Assembly: GCF_024606225.1 (NCBI RefSeq)
Contig: NZ_JAGRPU010000005.1
Location: 1-64,000 of the forward strand
Source of the DNA: Endozoicomonas sp. ISHI1
Lineage (GTDB): Bacteria; Pseudomonadota; Gammaproteobacteria; Pseudomonadales; Endozoicomonadaceae
DNA: 64,000 bases
Direction of reading: 5' to 3'
Shown: positions 43,566-53,509 of the stretch, piece after piece
Layout: the number at the start of each line of letters is the position of its first letter
How positions within the stretch are numbered: the first letter of the stretch is position 1
Made by a program: the position numbers and the translations under genes
Notes under the pieces: model-generated
Database searches by the model: none
Told to the model about the DNA's origin: nothing
Seen by the model: only the letters and a program-made list of their open reading frames with translations

Positions 43566-44159
43566 TTACTCTTCGATCTTTGATTTGGGAGAGGCCAGCC
43601 AGAGCACTTCGCCTTCGTTCTTTCTGGCACAATGCCTTGAGAGCACATACATCACATCGGACAGCCTGTTGAGGAAAGTAATGAGAGGGGCATTAATGTC
43701 CGCACCGGATTCACGCAGTCGAATCACTGCACGTTCGGCCCTGCGGGAAACGGTTCTTACCATATGACAATGACAGGCGGCCGTGCCACCACCAGGCAGT
43801 GTGAAATTTTTCAATGGTGGTAAGTGTTCATTCAATTCGTCAATCAATACTTCCATTACTGTCGTATGTTCTTTCTGAATCAATTGATATCCTGGCATGG
43901 CCAACTCCCCGCCAACATCAAACAGTCTGTGCTGAATCTCGCTCACCCGACTCAGCTGCATCTCGGTCAAATCATTGGATTGCCTGAGCACATTGAGCAA
44001 CATCCCCATCCAGCTGTTCGTCTCATCAACAGAGCCAATAGCTTCAATTCGATCATCGGCTTTCGATAATACGTCACCACTGCCAATCCGGGTGGTTCCC
44101 TTGTCACCGGTACGGGTATAAATTTTGGTCAGGCGATAACCTTTGCGTTCTTCTGTCAT
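43566..44159 (-). CDS. ATP:cob(I)alamin adenosyltransferase, PduO type
   Basis: Transfers adenosyl from ATP to cobalamin. 197 residues. The ATP-binding YTRTGDKGTTRIGSG motif (about residue 12-26), SVDETNSWMGM, IQHRLFDVGGELAM and the RTVSRRAERAVI helix are all present, so it should be active. ATG 44159 follows GAGGGGATATTTAAA. An ATG at 44183 is less likely. cobQ lies 47 nt upstream on the same strand, so the two probably form an operon separate from the riboswitch-controlled run. Confidence 0.94.
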   Translation of the reverse strand: MTEERKGYRLTKIYTRTGDKGTTRIGSGDVLSKADDRIEAIGSVDETNSWMGMLLNVLRQSNDLTEMQLSRVSEIQHRLFDVGGELAMPGYQLIQKEHTTVMEVLIDELNEHLPPLKNFTLPGGGTAACHCHMVRTVSRRAERAVIRLRESGADINAPLITFLNRLSDVMYVLSRHCARKNEGEVLWLASPKSKIEE

Positions 44160-44206
44160 TTTAAATATCCCCTCACTCATCACTCTTTGGAACAGTCAAA
44201 TATTTT

Positions 44207-45688
44207 TCACTGATCAACAGCTACCAATGTATTCAAATCAATATTCTGCTCGACGGCATCTGCCATTCTATTGATACCTTCTTCTCTGAGTGTTTCGTAG
44301 TCCAGTGTCGCTAATTGCCTGAGACCCGACCAGGTTAAAAGAGCATTGCAAGCTTCCGTTGTTTCGAAGACGCCATGCAGATAGGTACCAAAAATCTGAC
44401 CATCTTCAGACATGACACCGTCCACACCCTGTTTCAGATGAATAAGAGGATTGTCCAGAGCCGGCCCATGGGTAATGCCTGCATGAATCTCGTAACCTGT
44501 CACCGAAACTTTTTCCATATCAGGAAGTGAGAGGCTGCCCACCACCTGTTTCAGCTGTTTTTGGGGGGCTATTGTGGTTTCCAGATTCAGTAAACCCAAC
44601 CCCTCAGTACTACCCGGCTCCCCCTCAATACCCTGAGGGTCATGCACGGCATTGCCAAGCATTTGATAGCCTCCACAGATGCCCATCAGTTTACCGCCGT
44701 AGCGGAGGTGTCTGAGAATATCCCTGTCCCACTGATTCTCTCTCAGATAGGCGAGGTCAGTTCGGGTATTTTTGGAACCGGGAATGATAATCAGATCCAC
44801 TGGAGGAATAGGTTCACTTTTGCCAACAAAGTAAATCTGAACATCAGGTCTCAGCCTGAGGGGATCAAAATCGGTATGATTACTGGTACGGGTCAATATA
44901 GGAATCGCTATTTTTAAAACCACATCGTTATCATGGCAGACCTGTTGTGACTGAATCGCATCTTCAGCTTCCAGATGCAGGCCATGGAGATAAGGAAGAA
45001 CCCCCAGCACCGGTTTACCGGTTTTTTGCTCAAGCCATTCCAGTCCCGGTTCCAGCAGTTTGATATCACCTCTAAAGCGATTGATCACAAAACCGGCCAC
45101 ACGCTTTTGCTCTGATTCCGATAACAGGGCCAATGTCCCGTAAAGGTGGGCAAAGACTCCACCTTTATCAATATCAGCAACAATGATGACCGGACAGTCG
45201 GCTGCTTCTGCAAAACCCATATTGGCAATGTCTCTGTCTCGCAGGTTGATTTCTGCCGGACTTCCAGCCCCCTCAACCAGCACAAAATCGTATTGAGCTA
45301 CTAACCTGCGCCAGGACTCCAGAACCGACTTTAGCAAACTTGGTTTCAAGTCGTGATAGGTTTGGGCATTCATTTCCCCGATAGAACGTCCATTGACGAT
45401 CACCTGCGCACCAATATCGGAGTTAGGCTTCAACAAAACAGGATTCATATCCGTATGGGGCTCAAGACCCGCCGCTAATGCTTGCAACGCCTGTGCTCTG
45501 CCAATCTCACCTCCATCCTCAGTCACTGCACTGTTCAGAGCCATATTCTGTGGTTTGAAAGGTGCTACTGAAATACCCCGTCTGCTGAGCGCCCGGCAGA
45601 GTCCGGTAACCAACGCACTTTTACCCGCATCGCTGGTAGTTCCCTGGACCATGAGAGTTCGTTGCCCTGGCGGTATTGAGTGATTCAT
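44207..45688 (-). CDS. cobQ: Adenosylcobyric acid synthase (CobQ/CbiP)
   Basis: Amidates adenosylcobyrinic acid a,c-diamide with glutamine and ATP. 493 residues. The N-terminal ATP-binding domain has [20 protein letters not shown] and [10 protein letters not shown]. The C-terminal class I glutaminase domain has the Cys in [10 protein letters not shown] and the later His in TYLHGVFE. No other corrin ring genes are in the window, suggesting that this enzyme serves salvage of imported corrinoids or that the rest lies elsewhere. The ribosome site is weak. Confidence 0.96.
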   Translation of the reverse strand: MNHSIPPGQRTLMVQGTTSDAGKSALVTGLCRALSRRGISVAPFKPQNMALNSAVTEDGGEIGRAQALQALAAGLEPHTDMNPVLLKPNSDIGAQVIVNGRSIGEMNAQTYHDLKPSLLKSVLESWRRLVAQYDFVLVEGAGSPAEINLRDRDIANMGFAEAADCPVIIVADIDKGGVFAHLYGTLALLSESEQKRVAGFVINRFRGDIKLLEPGLEWLEQKTGKPVLGVLPYLHGLHLEAEDAIQSQQVCHDNDVVLKIAIPILTRTSNHTDFDPLRLRPDVQIYFVGKSEPIPPVDLIIIPGSKNTRTDLAYLRENQWDRDILRHLRYGGKLMGICGGYQMLGNAVHDPQGIEGEPGSTEGLGLLNLETTIAPQKQLKQVVGSLSLPDMEKVSVTGYEIHAGITHGPALDNPLIHLKQGVDGVMSEDGQIFGTYLHGVFETTEACNALLTWSGLRQLATLDYETLREEGINRMADAVEQNIDLNTLVAVDQ

Positions 45689-45918
45689 AAATTTAAGAAT
45701 GGCAGTCCTGAAAATAAGATGAAGCAGTTTGATTGTGTTCAGTGGATGGATGCAAGCGCTTTTTTGCTGTCCGATATCATTTCTTCCCGGAATGTTCCAC
45801 TGCTCGGAAGCCCTCTGGCATTGAGAGCCATAGAGATTCCATTAATAAACCTATTTCGGGTCAGGCTCTATCTGTTAACATAGCTGGTAGTCCAATTCCA
45901 AACGAATCCAGCCCTGAC

Positions 45919-47208
45919 ATGAGTCGATTCTTATATTCATTTTTATTGTACCTGGCGGTACCCGCTGTTCTGATCAAGCTGGTTCTGCGCGCTAGAAAAT
46001 CCCCAGCTTATGCTCATCGCTGGTGTGAACGCTTTGGTTTTATCAAAAAATTACCCAATGACAAGCCCATCATCTGGATTCACTCTGTTTCCGTCGGTGA
46101 GACCATAGCCAGTGCGCCCATGGTTCATGCTTTGATGAATCAATACCGAAATCATCACTTTCTCATCACCACCATGACTCCCACTGGCTCTGAGCGTGTT
46201 AAAAAGATATACGGTGACCGTGTTTCTCATGTTTATTGCCCCTACGATTTGCCAGACGTCCAAAGCCGGTTTCTAAATCGGACTCACATCAAAATGGCTT
46301 TAATCATGGAAACAGAACTCTGGCCCAATACCATTGCCGCCTGTAAAGCCAGAAACATTCCTGTGGTGATCATAAATGCCCGGTTATCAGAGAAGTCGGC
46401 CCGTGGTTATGCAAAGCTGGGCTCACTGACTCGAAACATGATGCAGAATATCCATCGGGTAGCCTGTCAGACTGAAAATGACGGTGAAAGATTCAAACAA
46501 TTGGGTTTACCTGCTGAACGTCTGACAGTAACAGGCAGCGTCAAGTTTGATCTGTCTGTGGATGATGAAATCCACAAAAGTGCTGCCTTGCTCAAATCCA
46601 CATGGGAATCAGGATTAGGCCGTACCACTAAAATACTGATCGCTGCCAGTACCCACGATGGCGAAGATAAACCGGTTCTGGATGCTTTTCGCAAAATACA
46701 GGAGCAACTCACCGATACGCTATTGCTGATTGTTCCCCGACATCCCGAGCGGTTTGACCGTGTTTTTGAACTGTCAGAAAGCCTGGGATTCAACACCATC
46801 AGACACAGTCAGGCGACCGAAACTTCCAGAGATACCGAGGTGATCATTGGCGACACTATGGGTGAGCTGATGAAGCTGTACGCAACCTCCGACATAGCCT
46901 TCGTCGGAGGCAGTCTGATTGAGAATGGGGGCCATAACATGCTGGAACCCGCAGCCCTGGGAATACCGGTTTTATCTGGCCCCAGCATTTACAACTTCAT
47001 GGACATCAGTCAGCAGCTAGAAGACGCTGGCGGTATGAAAACAATTCAAAACTCAGATCAATTGGCAGAAGTCGTATCCGATCTGCTGACTGACGATGCT
47101 GCCAGAAAAAAGATGGGGAGCCAGGCTCAAACCTTTGTAGAAGGTAATAAAGGATCTCTGCAAAAGCTTTTGAAACAAGTGTCAGAAACCATTGATCATC
47201 TTGGCTAA
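45919..47208 (+). CDS. waaA: 3-deoxy-D-manno-octulosonic acid transferase
   Basis: Adds Kdo to lipid A precursor at the inner membrane. 429 residues from ATG 45919. The N-terminal anchor is YSFLLYLAVPAVLIKLVLRA. The GT30 family parts include IHSVSVGETIASAPMV, LITTMTPTGSERV, METELWPN and IVPRHPERF. The C-terminal half has VGGSLIENGGHNMLEPAALG. A longer frame from 45733 adds 62 unlike residues and is rejected. It is divergent from cobQ. Confidence 0.95.
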   Translation: MSRFLYSFLLYLAVPAVLIKLVLRARKSPAYAHRWCERFGFIKKLPNDKPIIWIHSVSVGETIASAPMVHALMNQYRNHHFLITTMTPTGSERVKKIYGDRVSHVYCPYDLPDVQSRFLNRTHIKMALIMETELWPNTIAACKARNIPVVIINARLSEKSARGYAKLGSLTRNMMQNIHRVACQTENDGERFKQLGLPAERLTVTGSVKFDLSVDDEIHKSAALLKSTWESGLGRTTKILIAASTHDGEDKPVLDAFRKIQEQLTDTLLLIVPRHPERFDRVFELSESLGFNTIRHSQATETSRDTEVIIGDTMGELMKLYATSDIAFVGGSLIENGGHNMLEPAALGIPVLSGPSIYNFMDISQQLEDAGGMKTIQNSDQLAEVVSDLLTDDAARKKMGSQAQTFVEGNKGSLQKLLKQVSETIDHLG

Positions 47209-47288
47209 GCTACCCAGCTTAGTCTGTGCAATTTCAACAAAGAGCTTCATGACAGATGCAGTAGACTCTATTGCAAGATTTTTTGTTG

Positions 47289-47321
47289 ACTCCCGTTGCC
47301 AAGGGGGAGTTATTTCCCCTT
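47289..47321 (+). terminator. Possible alternating hairpins after waaA
   Basis: ACTCCC pairs with GGGAGT (47289-47294 with 47305-47310), or AAGGGG with CCCCTT (47301-47306 with 47316-47321). The two stems exclude each other. There is no T-run, so termination is uncertain. Confidence 0.3.
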
Positions 47322-47368
47322 AACCGGATTACGGCTCATATTTGTTATCTTTTGTTGATTCTGCAATG

Positions 47369-48001
47369 TTAATGCAATGCTGTACGAATTAAATCAATGG
47401 TTATTTCGTAATCACTTTTCAGGTTAAAATTAGTACAGGTTGTTAAAAATACTTTATCATTTTCCAATGACCCGAACATTTCTGATAAATGTTCTTTTGC
47501 CTTTTTGTTAATTTCTTCGTCTTCTAATTCGTCCGTGTCAGAAAAATCCACACATACCGCATCACTCAATAATCCTCCACTGCCATCGGATGAATAGTAA
47601 GCCACCCCATCACTGGCGGACAACAGCGTAGCCAGCATTTGCGCATTAGGATTGGCAGAACCTCCTGGCATACAGCGTAAGTTTCGTTTTTTAATTCTTG
47701 TCGTATAGGTACGTTTTGAAGAAACTACACCCGGCTGCTGTCTGGCAAGCAATGATGCGTGATATAACCTTAGCAACCGGACACTGTCTTTTAACGCTGA
47801 ATCAGAAAAAAAAGGTTCTCCCCGTTGATCAAATTGATATTGTTTTATAATTATCTCATCAAAAAGGGAGATTAAACTATTGATCGCATTATAGAGTGGT
47901 GATGCACTAGCATCATGTGGTGATGCACTAGCATTATATAAATACAAAACAGAAATAATAAAAATAATCCGAGTTATTACAATTGCTCTATGATTTTTCA
48001 T
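47369..48001 (-). CDS. Small exported protein of unknown function
   Basis: A 210-residue protein with a signal peptide (ITRIIFIISVLYLYNASAS). It contains ASASPHDASASP, encoded by a tandem 21-bp repeat at its N-terminus. The rest is mixed with cysteines in RNLRCMPGG, SDAVCVDFS and FLTTCTNFN. Noticeably AT-rich, unlike tolC next to it, which suggests a recent arrival. No domain is recognised. Confidence 0.55.
   Translation of the reverse strand: MKNHRAIVITRIIFIISVLYLYNASASPHDASASPLYNAINSLISLFDEIIIKQYQFDQRGEPFFSDSALKDSVRLLRLYHASLLARQQPGVVSSKRTYTTRIKKRNLRCMPGGSANPNAQMLATLLSASDGVAYYSSDGSGGLLSDAVCVDFSDTDELEDEEINKKAKEHLSEMFGSLENDKVFLTTCTNFNLKSDYEITIDLIRTALH
47896..47937 (-). repeat. 21-bp tandem repeat, two units
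   Basis: The unit GTGGTGATGCACTAGCATCAT (given in parts: GTGGTGATGCA and CTAGCATCAT) occurs twice, with CAT/TAT as the only difference near the end of the second. It adds seven residues in frame to the exported protein at 47369-48001. Confidence 0.85.
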
Positions 48002-48106
48002 GCGCTTTAGGTTTACTTACATTGAAAAGTAACGTAAGAGCTTAGCACTTTTTTATTATTTGTCAGGATGATAAAGCTATGGCACTGCCTTGGACCATAA
48101 AAGAAT

Positions 48107-48124
48107 GGCGCTGAAGCCAGCGCT
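48107..48124 (-). terminator. Terminator of tolC
   Basis: On the minus strand AGCGCTG-GCTT-CAGCGCC is followed by ATTCTTTT, about 45 nt after the tolC stop. It fits an intrinsic terminator. Confidence 0.6.
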
Positions 48125-48166
48125 ATTCCTCTGTCACTCAAAGCTGCTTACATCAAAAAGTATCTA

Positions 48167-49567
48167 TCAGTTTGCACGACATTGGGCTGGAATGGACATC
48201 TCTTCTGATGAAACAATCCAGCTATTCAGCTGAGAGAGATCTTCCGGGCTCAGGGTACCTGCGGTCTGCTTCAGCTTCAATGTGTTCACAATGAAGTCAT
48301 AGCGGGCATTCAGGTAATCACGCTGGGCAGCAAACAATGTTTTCTGGGCATCCAGAACATCGGTAATGTTGCGGGTACCGACTTCATAACCGCTTTCAGT
48401 CGCTTTCAACGCACTTTCAGAAGAGACGATTCCCTGACAACGGGCTTCTACACGAGAGACATCCGAATTGACGCTACGGAACAGGTTACGGGTACCGGAG
48501 TTTATCTCACGCAATGCTTTGTCGTAATTCTGCTGAACCGATTCCATCTGATAAGTAGCCTGACGCACCTGGGAGCTGGTTGCACCACCGGCAAACAGAG
48601 GCAGTGTGAATTTAACACCCACTACTGTCTGGTCACCATCACCGGTCAATCTCCCGTTATCAGGATCAGTGATCGTTCTGGCAGAGTCTGAATCACTGGA
48701 GTTATAGTTATAGCTGGCAAAAGCATCAACAGTCGGTGCATGACCTGACTTCTTGGCCTTGATATTGCTCTCTGCTGCCTTCAGGCCTTCACGTGCTGCC
48801 TCAAGCTGAAGGTTGCTCTTGATCGCGTTGTTGACCCACTCATCAGAGATAGCAGGCGCAGGAGCACTGACGGGCATGGTTTTATTCAGCTTGCCAACGT
48901 CCTGAATATCCTGATCAGTGATTGTGCGCAGAGCCTCATAAGCCACTGAAAGGTTATTTTCACCATCAATCCGGGCCACTCGAGCATCGTCATAACGTGC
49001 CCTGGCTTCGAGAACATCAGTCTCCGCAATAAGGCCTACATTATAGCGTTCACGAGCCTGGTCCAGCTGTTGTTTAACCGCTTTCTCTTCGGCTGTAGCA
49101 GTGATCAGACTGTCTTCAGCTCTGAGCACATTGAAGTAGGCTTCTGAAACCCTGAGAATCAAATTCTGTTGCTCGTAACCAAAAGTAGCTTCCGCCTGAG
49201 CACTCTGAAACTTGGCAGAATCATAACCAAACCAGCTGGCCATATTGAACAATGGCTGGCTTAGAGTGGCTCCCCAAGTATGAGAGTTATAGTCATCTTT
49301 GATATCACGGGCTGCTGCTTCAGAGGATGTTTTGTTGTACTGTGTTCCAGCTGACAAAGATAAATTGGGCAGCAAGAGGGCCCTTGCCTGGCTGCTACCT
49401 TCCTGAGTCGCCATCATATCGGCACGTGCAGCGGCCAGCTGGGCATCATTTTTCAGCGCCAGATTGTATACTTCCAATAAATTATATTCTGTCTCGGCCG
49501 CTTGGGCTGACATAATTGAGCCGACCAGGGCTGCCAGTAAAAAGCCTTTACGATAAGTTTGTGGCAT
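48167..49567 (-). CDS. tolC: Outer membrane efflux channel TolC
   Basis: Trimeric outer-membrane channel for drug efflux and type I secretion. 466 residues. The signal peptide ends ...IMSAQA, then AETEYNLLEVYNLALKNDAQLAAARA begins the first repeat (quoted in part: YNLLEVYNLALKNDAQL). Later EAARVRLKAAES-like LEAAREGLKAAESNIK and VGTRNITDVLDAQKTLFAAQ are the second OEP repeat. The start at 49567 follows AAGGAACTGGAGAT. A frame from 49621 is rejected. The region upstream is shared with the DUF1249 gene. The nudF gene that often sits there is missing. Confidence 0.95.
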   Translation of the reverse strand: MPQTYRKGFLLAALVGSIMSAQAAETEYNLLEVYNLALKNDAQLAAARADMMATQEGSSQARALLLPNLSLSAGTQYNKTSSEAAARDIKDDYNSHTWGATLSQPLFNMASWFGYDSAKFQSAQAEATFGYEQQNLILRVSEAYFNVLRAEDSLITATAEEKAVKQQLDQARERYNVGLIAETDVLEARARYDDARVARIDGENNLSVAYEALRTITDQDIQDVGKLNKTMPVSAPAPAISDEWVNNAIKSNLQLEAAREGLKAAESNIKAKKSGHAPTVDAFASYNYNSSDSDSARTITDPDNGRLTGDGDQTVVGVKFTLPLFAGGATSSQVRQATYQMESVQQNYDKALREINSGTRNLFRSVNSDVSRVEARCQGIVSSESALKATESGYEVGTRNITDVLDAQKTLFAAQRDYLNARYDFIVNTLKLKQTAGTLSPEDLSQLNSWIVSSEEMSIPAQCRAN

Positions 49568-49856
49568 ATCTCCAGTTCCTTGAAAAATGGGCCCGAAAGC
49601 CGAACGATGATGTCGGTTCACCCGTTGTAACTCAAGCGCAACTCGCCGAATTTACACTAGTTTACCTGTCGTCAAAAGCAATAAACCGAATCTGAAAAAA
49701 TTTTAACTGACTTCTTCATACGAGCGACAGACTTTAAGTCATCCTTTAATCAGTAAACCAGCATCGAAACATCAACCACTGTCTTATAGTTAGATAGTGA
49801 TCATTCCGGATCTGATCAGCTTCCTCTATCATAGGATCATGCACTACGATTGGCTT

Positions 49857-50297
49857 ATGAACACTAAAACAGACAAGGCTCGCTACAAGGCCGACCTGAT
49901 CAAACAGCAAAACCTGTGTGAGAGGAATTTCCACAAACTCATGCTTCTACTGCCCGATCTGGAGCACAAAGATGACGTTGTTCTCTCATTTTATTTCGCT
50001 GGCCGGGAGGGACGGGTATGGTTTCAGGTGTTGGAGCGAGCTCCTTTTACCACTGTTCTGCAAGTTGATCTGGATGCAGCCTGGGGTGAGTGGCTGAAGC
50101 TGCCCGAGTTCCGAGTCCGGATTTATCTCGATGTCAGAATGGCCGAGATCATCAGTTTCAATAAAGACCGGCACTTCAAGGCTATTTACCCTTATCCCAA
50201 TGAGAAGATGCTCATGCCTGATGAAAAGGGACAGTTGAATCAGTTTTTTTCTGAATGGCTGAACTTTTGCCTCAGTCATGGTTTAGGCCAAATCTGA
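49857..50297 (+). CDS. DUF1249 (YqiB-like) protein
   Basis: A small cytoplasmic protein of the DUF1249/YqiB family, 146 residues from ATG 49857. Family parts are NLCERNFHKLMLLLPDL, FQVLERAPFTTVLQV and PYPNEKMLMPDEKGQLN. The function is unknown. In E. coli and relatives yqiB precedes cpdA, as here. The start is uncertain (49839 and 49797 are alternatives) because none has a good ribosome site. Confidence 0.85.
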   Translation: MNTKTDKARYKADLIKQQNLCERNFHKLMLLLPDLEHKDDVVLSFYFAGREGRVWFQVLERAPFTTVLQVDLDAAWGEWLKLPEFRVRIYLDVRMAEIISFNKDRHFKAIYPYPNEKMLMPDEKGQLNQFFSEWLNFCLSHGLGQI

Positions 50298-50400
50298 AAT
50301 GAACCTGAAAACGTGCGAAGAATCACTGTTGTATTATGATCTCCCTGATAAAATTATGACGAATACTGCCTGGCTTCAATAATGAATTGCGGAACAGCCT

Positions 50401-51183
50401 ATGACCGGAATACGCATCATCCAGTTAACAGACCCCCATCTATTCGGCTCTCCTGATGGCAGGCTAATGGGAGCAGACACCCATCGAACTTTACTGAACG
50501 TCTGGGAAAAGATTCAGTCCACACCCTTTAATCCAGACGTTTTCCTTGTCACCGGTGACCTCTCCCAGGACGAAAGTCTAGAATCCTACCAATCGCTGAA
50601 AGCAGTTCTGGATACCAGTGATAAACCTTATCTCTGGACCTGTGGAAATCATGACAATGCCCACCTGATGCATCAGGTCAGCCCGGAAGCCATGAACCCT
50701 TATCTGGATTTAGGGCCCTGGCAGATCATTATGCTGAACTCCCAGATTCCAGGTCAGGTTCCGGGCTTTTTATCCAACAAAGAGCTCCGGCTTCTGGAGA
50801 AATACCTCTCTGAGACCCCCGATAAACATACGCTGGTGGCTTTTCACCATCCTGCATACACCATTGAGAGTCAATGGCTGGACAAGATCAGCCTGAAGAA
50901 CGCCGATCAGTTTATGAACCTGATCCAGTCCCACTCCAGTGTCCGGGTGGTCATCAACGGTCATATCCATCAGGAGCGGGATCAGTTCATCCAGAATGTC
51001 CGCTTTCTTTCTACTCCTTCTACCTGTGTCCAGTTCAAGCCTGAATCCGATCATTTTATGCTGGATGACCGCTGGCCGGGTTATCGAGAGCTTGAGCTAA
51101 TGCCTGATGGCACCGTTGATACCCTGGTGGTCCGACTGGAAAGCGACTCCCTGAAACTGGATCTGACTGCTAATGGCTATTGA
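50401..51183 (+). CDS. cpdA: 3',5'-cyclic AMP phosphodiesterase CpdA
   Basis: Hydrolyses cAMP. 260 residues with the metallophosphoesterase motifs TDPHLF (about 10-15), GDLSQDE, GNHDN, AFHHPAY and INGHIHQ in order, covering the two-metal site. It follows the yqiB-like gene, as in E. coli. GCGGAACAGCC precedes the ATG. Confidence 0.93.
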   Translation: MTGIRIIQLTDPHLFGSPDGRLMGADTHRTLLNVWEKIQSTPFNPDVFLVTGDLSQDESLESYQSLKAVLDTSDKPYLWTCGNHDNAHLMHQVSPEAMNPYLDLGPWQIIMLNSQIPGQVPGFLSNKELRLLEKYLSETPDKHTLVAFHHPAYTIESQWLDKISLKNADQFMNLIQSHSSVRVVINGHIHQERDQFIQNVRFLSTPSTCVQFKPESDHFMLDDRWPGYRELELMPDGTVDTLVVRLESDSLKLDLTANGY

Positions 51184-51274
51184 TAACCCTCTTCGATATC
51201 AGCATTTCTTATTAATACCCTGACTGTTTTTTTCTAGATTGGAAAATAGGAGTAGTAAAAAAGGAAGTAAGGTT

Positions 51275-51529
51275 ATGTCCAGGGTAAGGGCAATGCAGTA
51301 CGATGACCAGGATAAGATCTTTTGGGATTCAGGTCAGGAATACAGAAAAAGACAAACTGCTAAAGAACGCTGCAAGAAGAGAAAGCAAAAATCCATTCGA
51401 CAGGGCATTGATGACTACTGGGATAAGAAGTCCCTCCGACAAAATCTCGCCGATTCCTACGACGATTTTGATGACGACGATGATCTCAGTCAATTAGATG
51501 ACATCCAAGGTCAACAGCCCAGAAATTAG
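51275..51529 (+). CDS. Small highly charged protein (PA3496-like)
   Basis: 84 residues from ATG 51275, after AAGGAAGTAAGGTT. Very basic in the middle (RCKKRKQKSIR) and strongly acidic at the end (DDFDDDDDLSQLDD). It resembles the short pseudomonad PA3496-type proteins in RQGIDDYWDKKSLRQNLAD, with weak support. Function unknown. Confidence 0.55.
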   Translation: MSRVRAMQYDDQDKIFWDSGQEYRKRQTAKERCKKRKQKSIRQGIDDYWDKKSLRQNLADSYDDFDDDDDLSQLDDIQGQQPRN

Positions 51530-51539
51530 ATTTGATGCA

Positions 51540-51568
51540 GAAAAGCCACACAATACAGGTGGCTTTTC
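51540..51568. terminator. Bidirectional terminator between convergent genes
   Basis: GAAAAGCCAC-ACAATACAG-GTGGCTTTTC is a perfect 10-bp stem with T-rich ends on both sides (TTTTCTTAT on plus). It serves both the PA3496-like gene and the esterase gene. Confidence 0.85.
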
Positions 51569-51576
51569 TTATAGCC

Positions 51577-52344
51577 TCAAGACTCCAGAAAGCGCTGCAA
51601 AGTACGAGCTACCAATTCTGGTTTTTCAGCATGCAGCCAATGTCCCGTTCCGGCAATCTCTCTCATAGTCGCTTTCGGGAAACGTTTCAGAACTTCTTCC
51701 CGGTGTTTTGCGAGAATGTAATCCGAGTTACCGCCCTTCAGGAATAATACATCACCTTCAAAAGCCTCCTCCCCGGAATGACCTGCCAGTATCTCTAAAT
51801 AGTGATGATGAATGGCTTCCAGATTCATTCTCCAACGGTAACGTCCCTCGCCATTGCGATAAAGGTTCTTCAGCAGAAACGATCGAACAGCCGGCTCTTC
51901 TATGTGCTGGCGCAGCGCATGATCAGCATCAGCCCGCTTCCGGATAGCCTCCAGATCAACAGCAAACAAACCTGCAAAAACATCGTCATGCCGACGTACC
52001 TTGTATTGCACCGGAGCTATATCCATGACAGCCAGATTGTTTACTCGTTCGGAATAAGTCAGAGCCACTTCCATCACGACTTTGCCGCCCATGGAGTGTC
52101 CGAGCAGGTGTGCCTTCTCAATTTGTTGATCATCCAGATATTCAATGATATCTGCTGCCATGACGGAATAGTTCATGGCGTCATCATGAGGAGAGCGACC
52201 ATGGTTGCGCGCATCCAGACCGTGCACTCTGAACTTCTGCGCCAACTGACGGTTGATAGCCCCCAGATTTTCCTGCGATCCAAATAGTCCGTGCACACTG
52301 ATCAGGTGCTCACCCTTTCCCTGCTGTCTGGCATACAATTTCAT
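51577..52344 (-). CDS. ybfF: Alpha/beta hydrolase, YbfF-type esterase
   Basis: A 255-residue esterase/acyl-CoA thioesterase-like hydrolase. HGLFGSQENLGAI is the oxyanion region, GLDARNHGRSPHDD a family mark, GHSMGGKV the nucleophile elbow (Ser near 86), and the C-terminal His lies in GTGHWLHAEKPE. The length and order fit YbfF. The ribosome site is moderate. Confidence 0.88.
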   Translation of the reverse strand: MKLYARQQGKGEHLISVHGLFGSQENLGAINRQLAQKFRVHGLDARNHGRSPHDDAMNYSVMAADIIEYLDDQQIEKAHLLGHSMGGKVVMEVALTYSERVNNLAVMDIAPVQYKVRRHDDVFAGLFAVDLEAIRKRADADHALRQHIEEPAVRSFLLKNLYRNGEGRYRWRMNLEAIHHHYLEILAGHSGEEAFEGDVLFLKGGNSDYILAKHREEVLKRFPKATMREIAGTGHWLHAEKPELVARTLQRFLES

Positions 52345-52561
52345 GGGTTGTTCAATCTCTTCTCTCGCCTTACAACGGTTTTCGTAGAATACGGCATCAT
52401 GCCGGTTAGCAAGATGGACACCTTAATTCCGAAAGATACTGTATCAGAATGCTCTTGCCACCGGGATACGGAAAAAGCCTATGACCCGGAGGCATAAAAA
52501 CCCCTTCATTGATGCTGCTACTCTGAATTGTATAGCTTCATTTTTCAATAAGGACTCCATC

Positions 52562-53440
52562 ATGAAGGGATCTCAATGGATCATCAGCCTGTTGATCTCA
52601 GTATTTTGTCTGTCTGCCTGGTCGACGCCCCCCTTAAAACCCGAGCTGCTTTCCGAGCAGGTGCAGGCAGACGAGGAAGGATGGTGGAGAACCGGCTTCC
52701 TGGTTGGCACCGTTTCCTCAAAAGGTTGGCAGATGGGCTTTATCTGGGAATCCGGAGAGCTGGAATTTCTGGCAGGGGAAGGCGCCTTGACTGGAAAAAA
52801 CTACCCTGCCAAAACCTACGAGATATCAGTACAGCCTGAGTATTATTACCTCTGGGACAAACTGAAAGTTTCCAACAGGCCTCTGGTGATCAAATACAAA
52901 TATCCATTCTGGTATAACACTTTCGCTACTCACAGTCGTTATCGAGTGATTGATGTTCAACCGGTTGAGAGCAGCTTTTCCAAAACACCTTCATTTACTC
53001 AACACCCCAATGGCATTGATTTAGATCCGGTGGTACAAAATTCAAGGGTCTTCAGTCAATGGCAAACATTCGGGCTGGTGCTTCATGTAGCCCGTTGGTC
53101 AGTGAGCCACAACTGTTTGGTATACCTTCATTTGGGTGGCACCGCCAGGATTATGAAAAGCAGACCGGTTTACACACCCTCTCTTGAATACAATCCTGAT
53201 AATCGTGAATATGAATTCACAACGGTTTCAACTTATGAAACTTATGAGGTTGAAGTACCCAATGTTGTAAAACTGAGCACGAGCGACGAAGCCATTTGTC
53301 GCTATGCAGAAGATGCCGCTATATCGCAGTCAGAAGTCTATGTCGAATACACTGGAGTAAAAGCCCGGCCTGATACCGAGATGTTTCATGTTCTCCACTC
53401 TATCCAAGTTGAAGCGCCTTATGGTAATGAAGAAAAGTAA
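52562..53440 (+). CDS. Exported protein of unknown function
   Basis: A 292-residue protein. The signal peptide WIISLLISVFCLSAWS is followed by a beta-rich body with TGFLVGTVSSKGWQMGFIWE, YEISVQPEYYYLWDKLKVSN and PLVIKYKYPFWYN, and two cysteines late. No domain is recognised. ATG 52562 follows AAGGA. Possibly a periplasmic or outer-membrane-associated protein. Confidence 0.65.
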   Translation: MKGSQWIISLLISVFCLSAWSTPPLKPELLSEQVQADEEGWWRTGFLVGTVSSKGWQMGFIWESGELEFLAGEGALTGKNYPAKTYEISVQPEYYYLWDKLKVSNRPLVIKYKYPFWYNTFATHSRYRVIDVQPVESSFSKTPSFTQHPNGIDLDPVVQNSRVFSQWQTFGLVLHVARWSVSHNCLVYLHLGGTARIMKSRPVYTPSLEYNPDNREYEFTTVSTYETYEVEVPNVVKLSTSDEAICRYAEDAAISQSEVYVEYTGVKARPDTEMFHVLHSIQVEAPYGNEEK

Positions 53441-53509
53441 TGATTCAAGCTGACGCAACAACAATCCTTGGTTTGATACGTCAGAGCACCTGAAAAGCAC
53501 GAAAACCGC

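Noticed and set aside
45733-45918. Upstream extension of waaA
   Set aside because: The extra 62 residues do not look like a Kdo transferase start, and ATG 45919 gives the normal membrane-anchored N-terminus.
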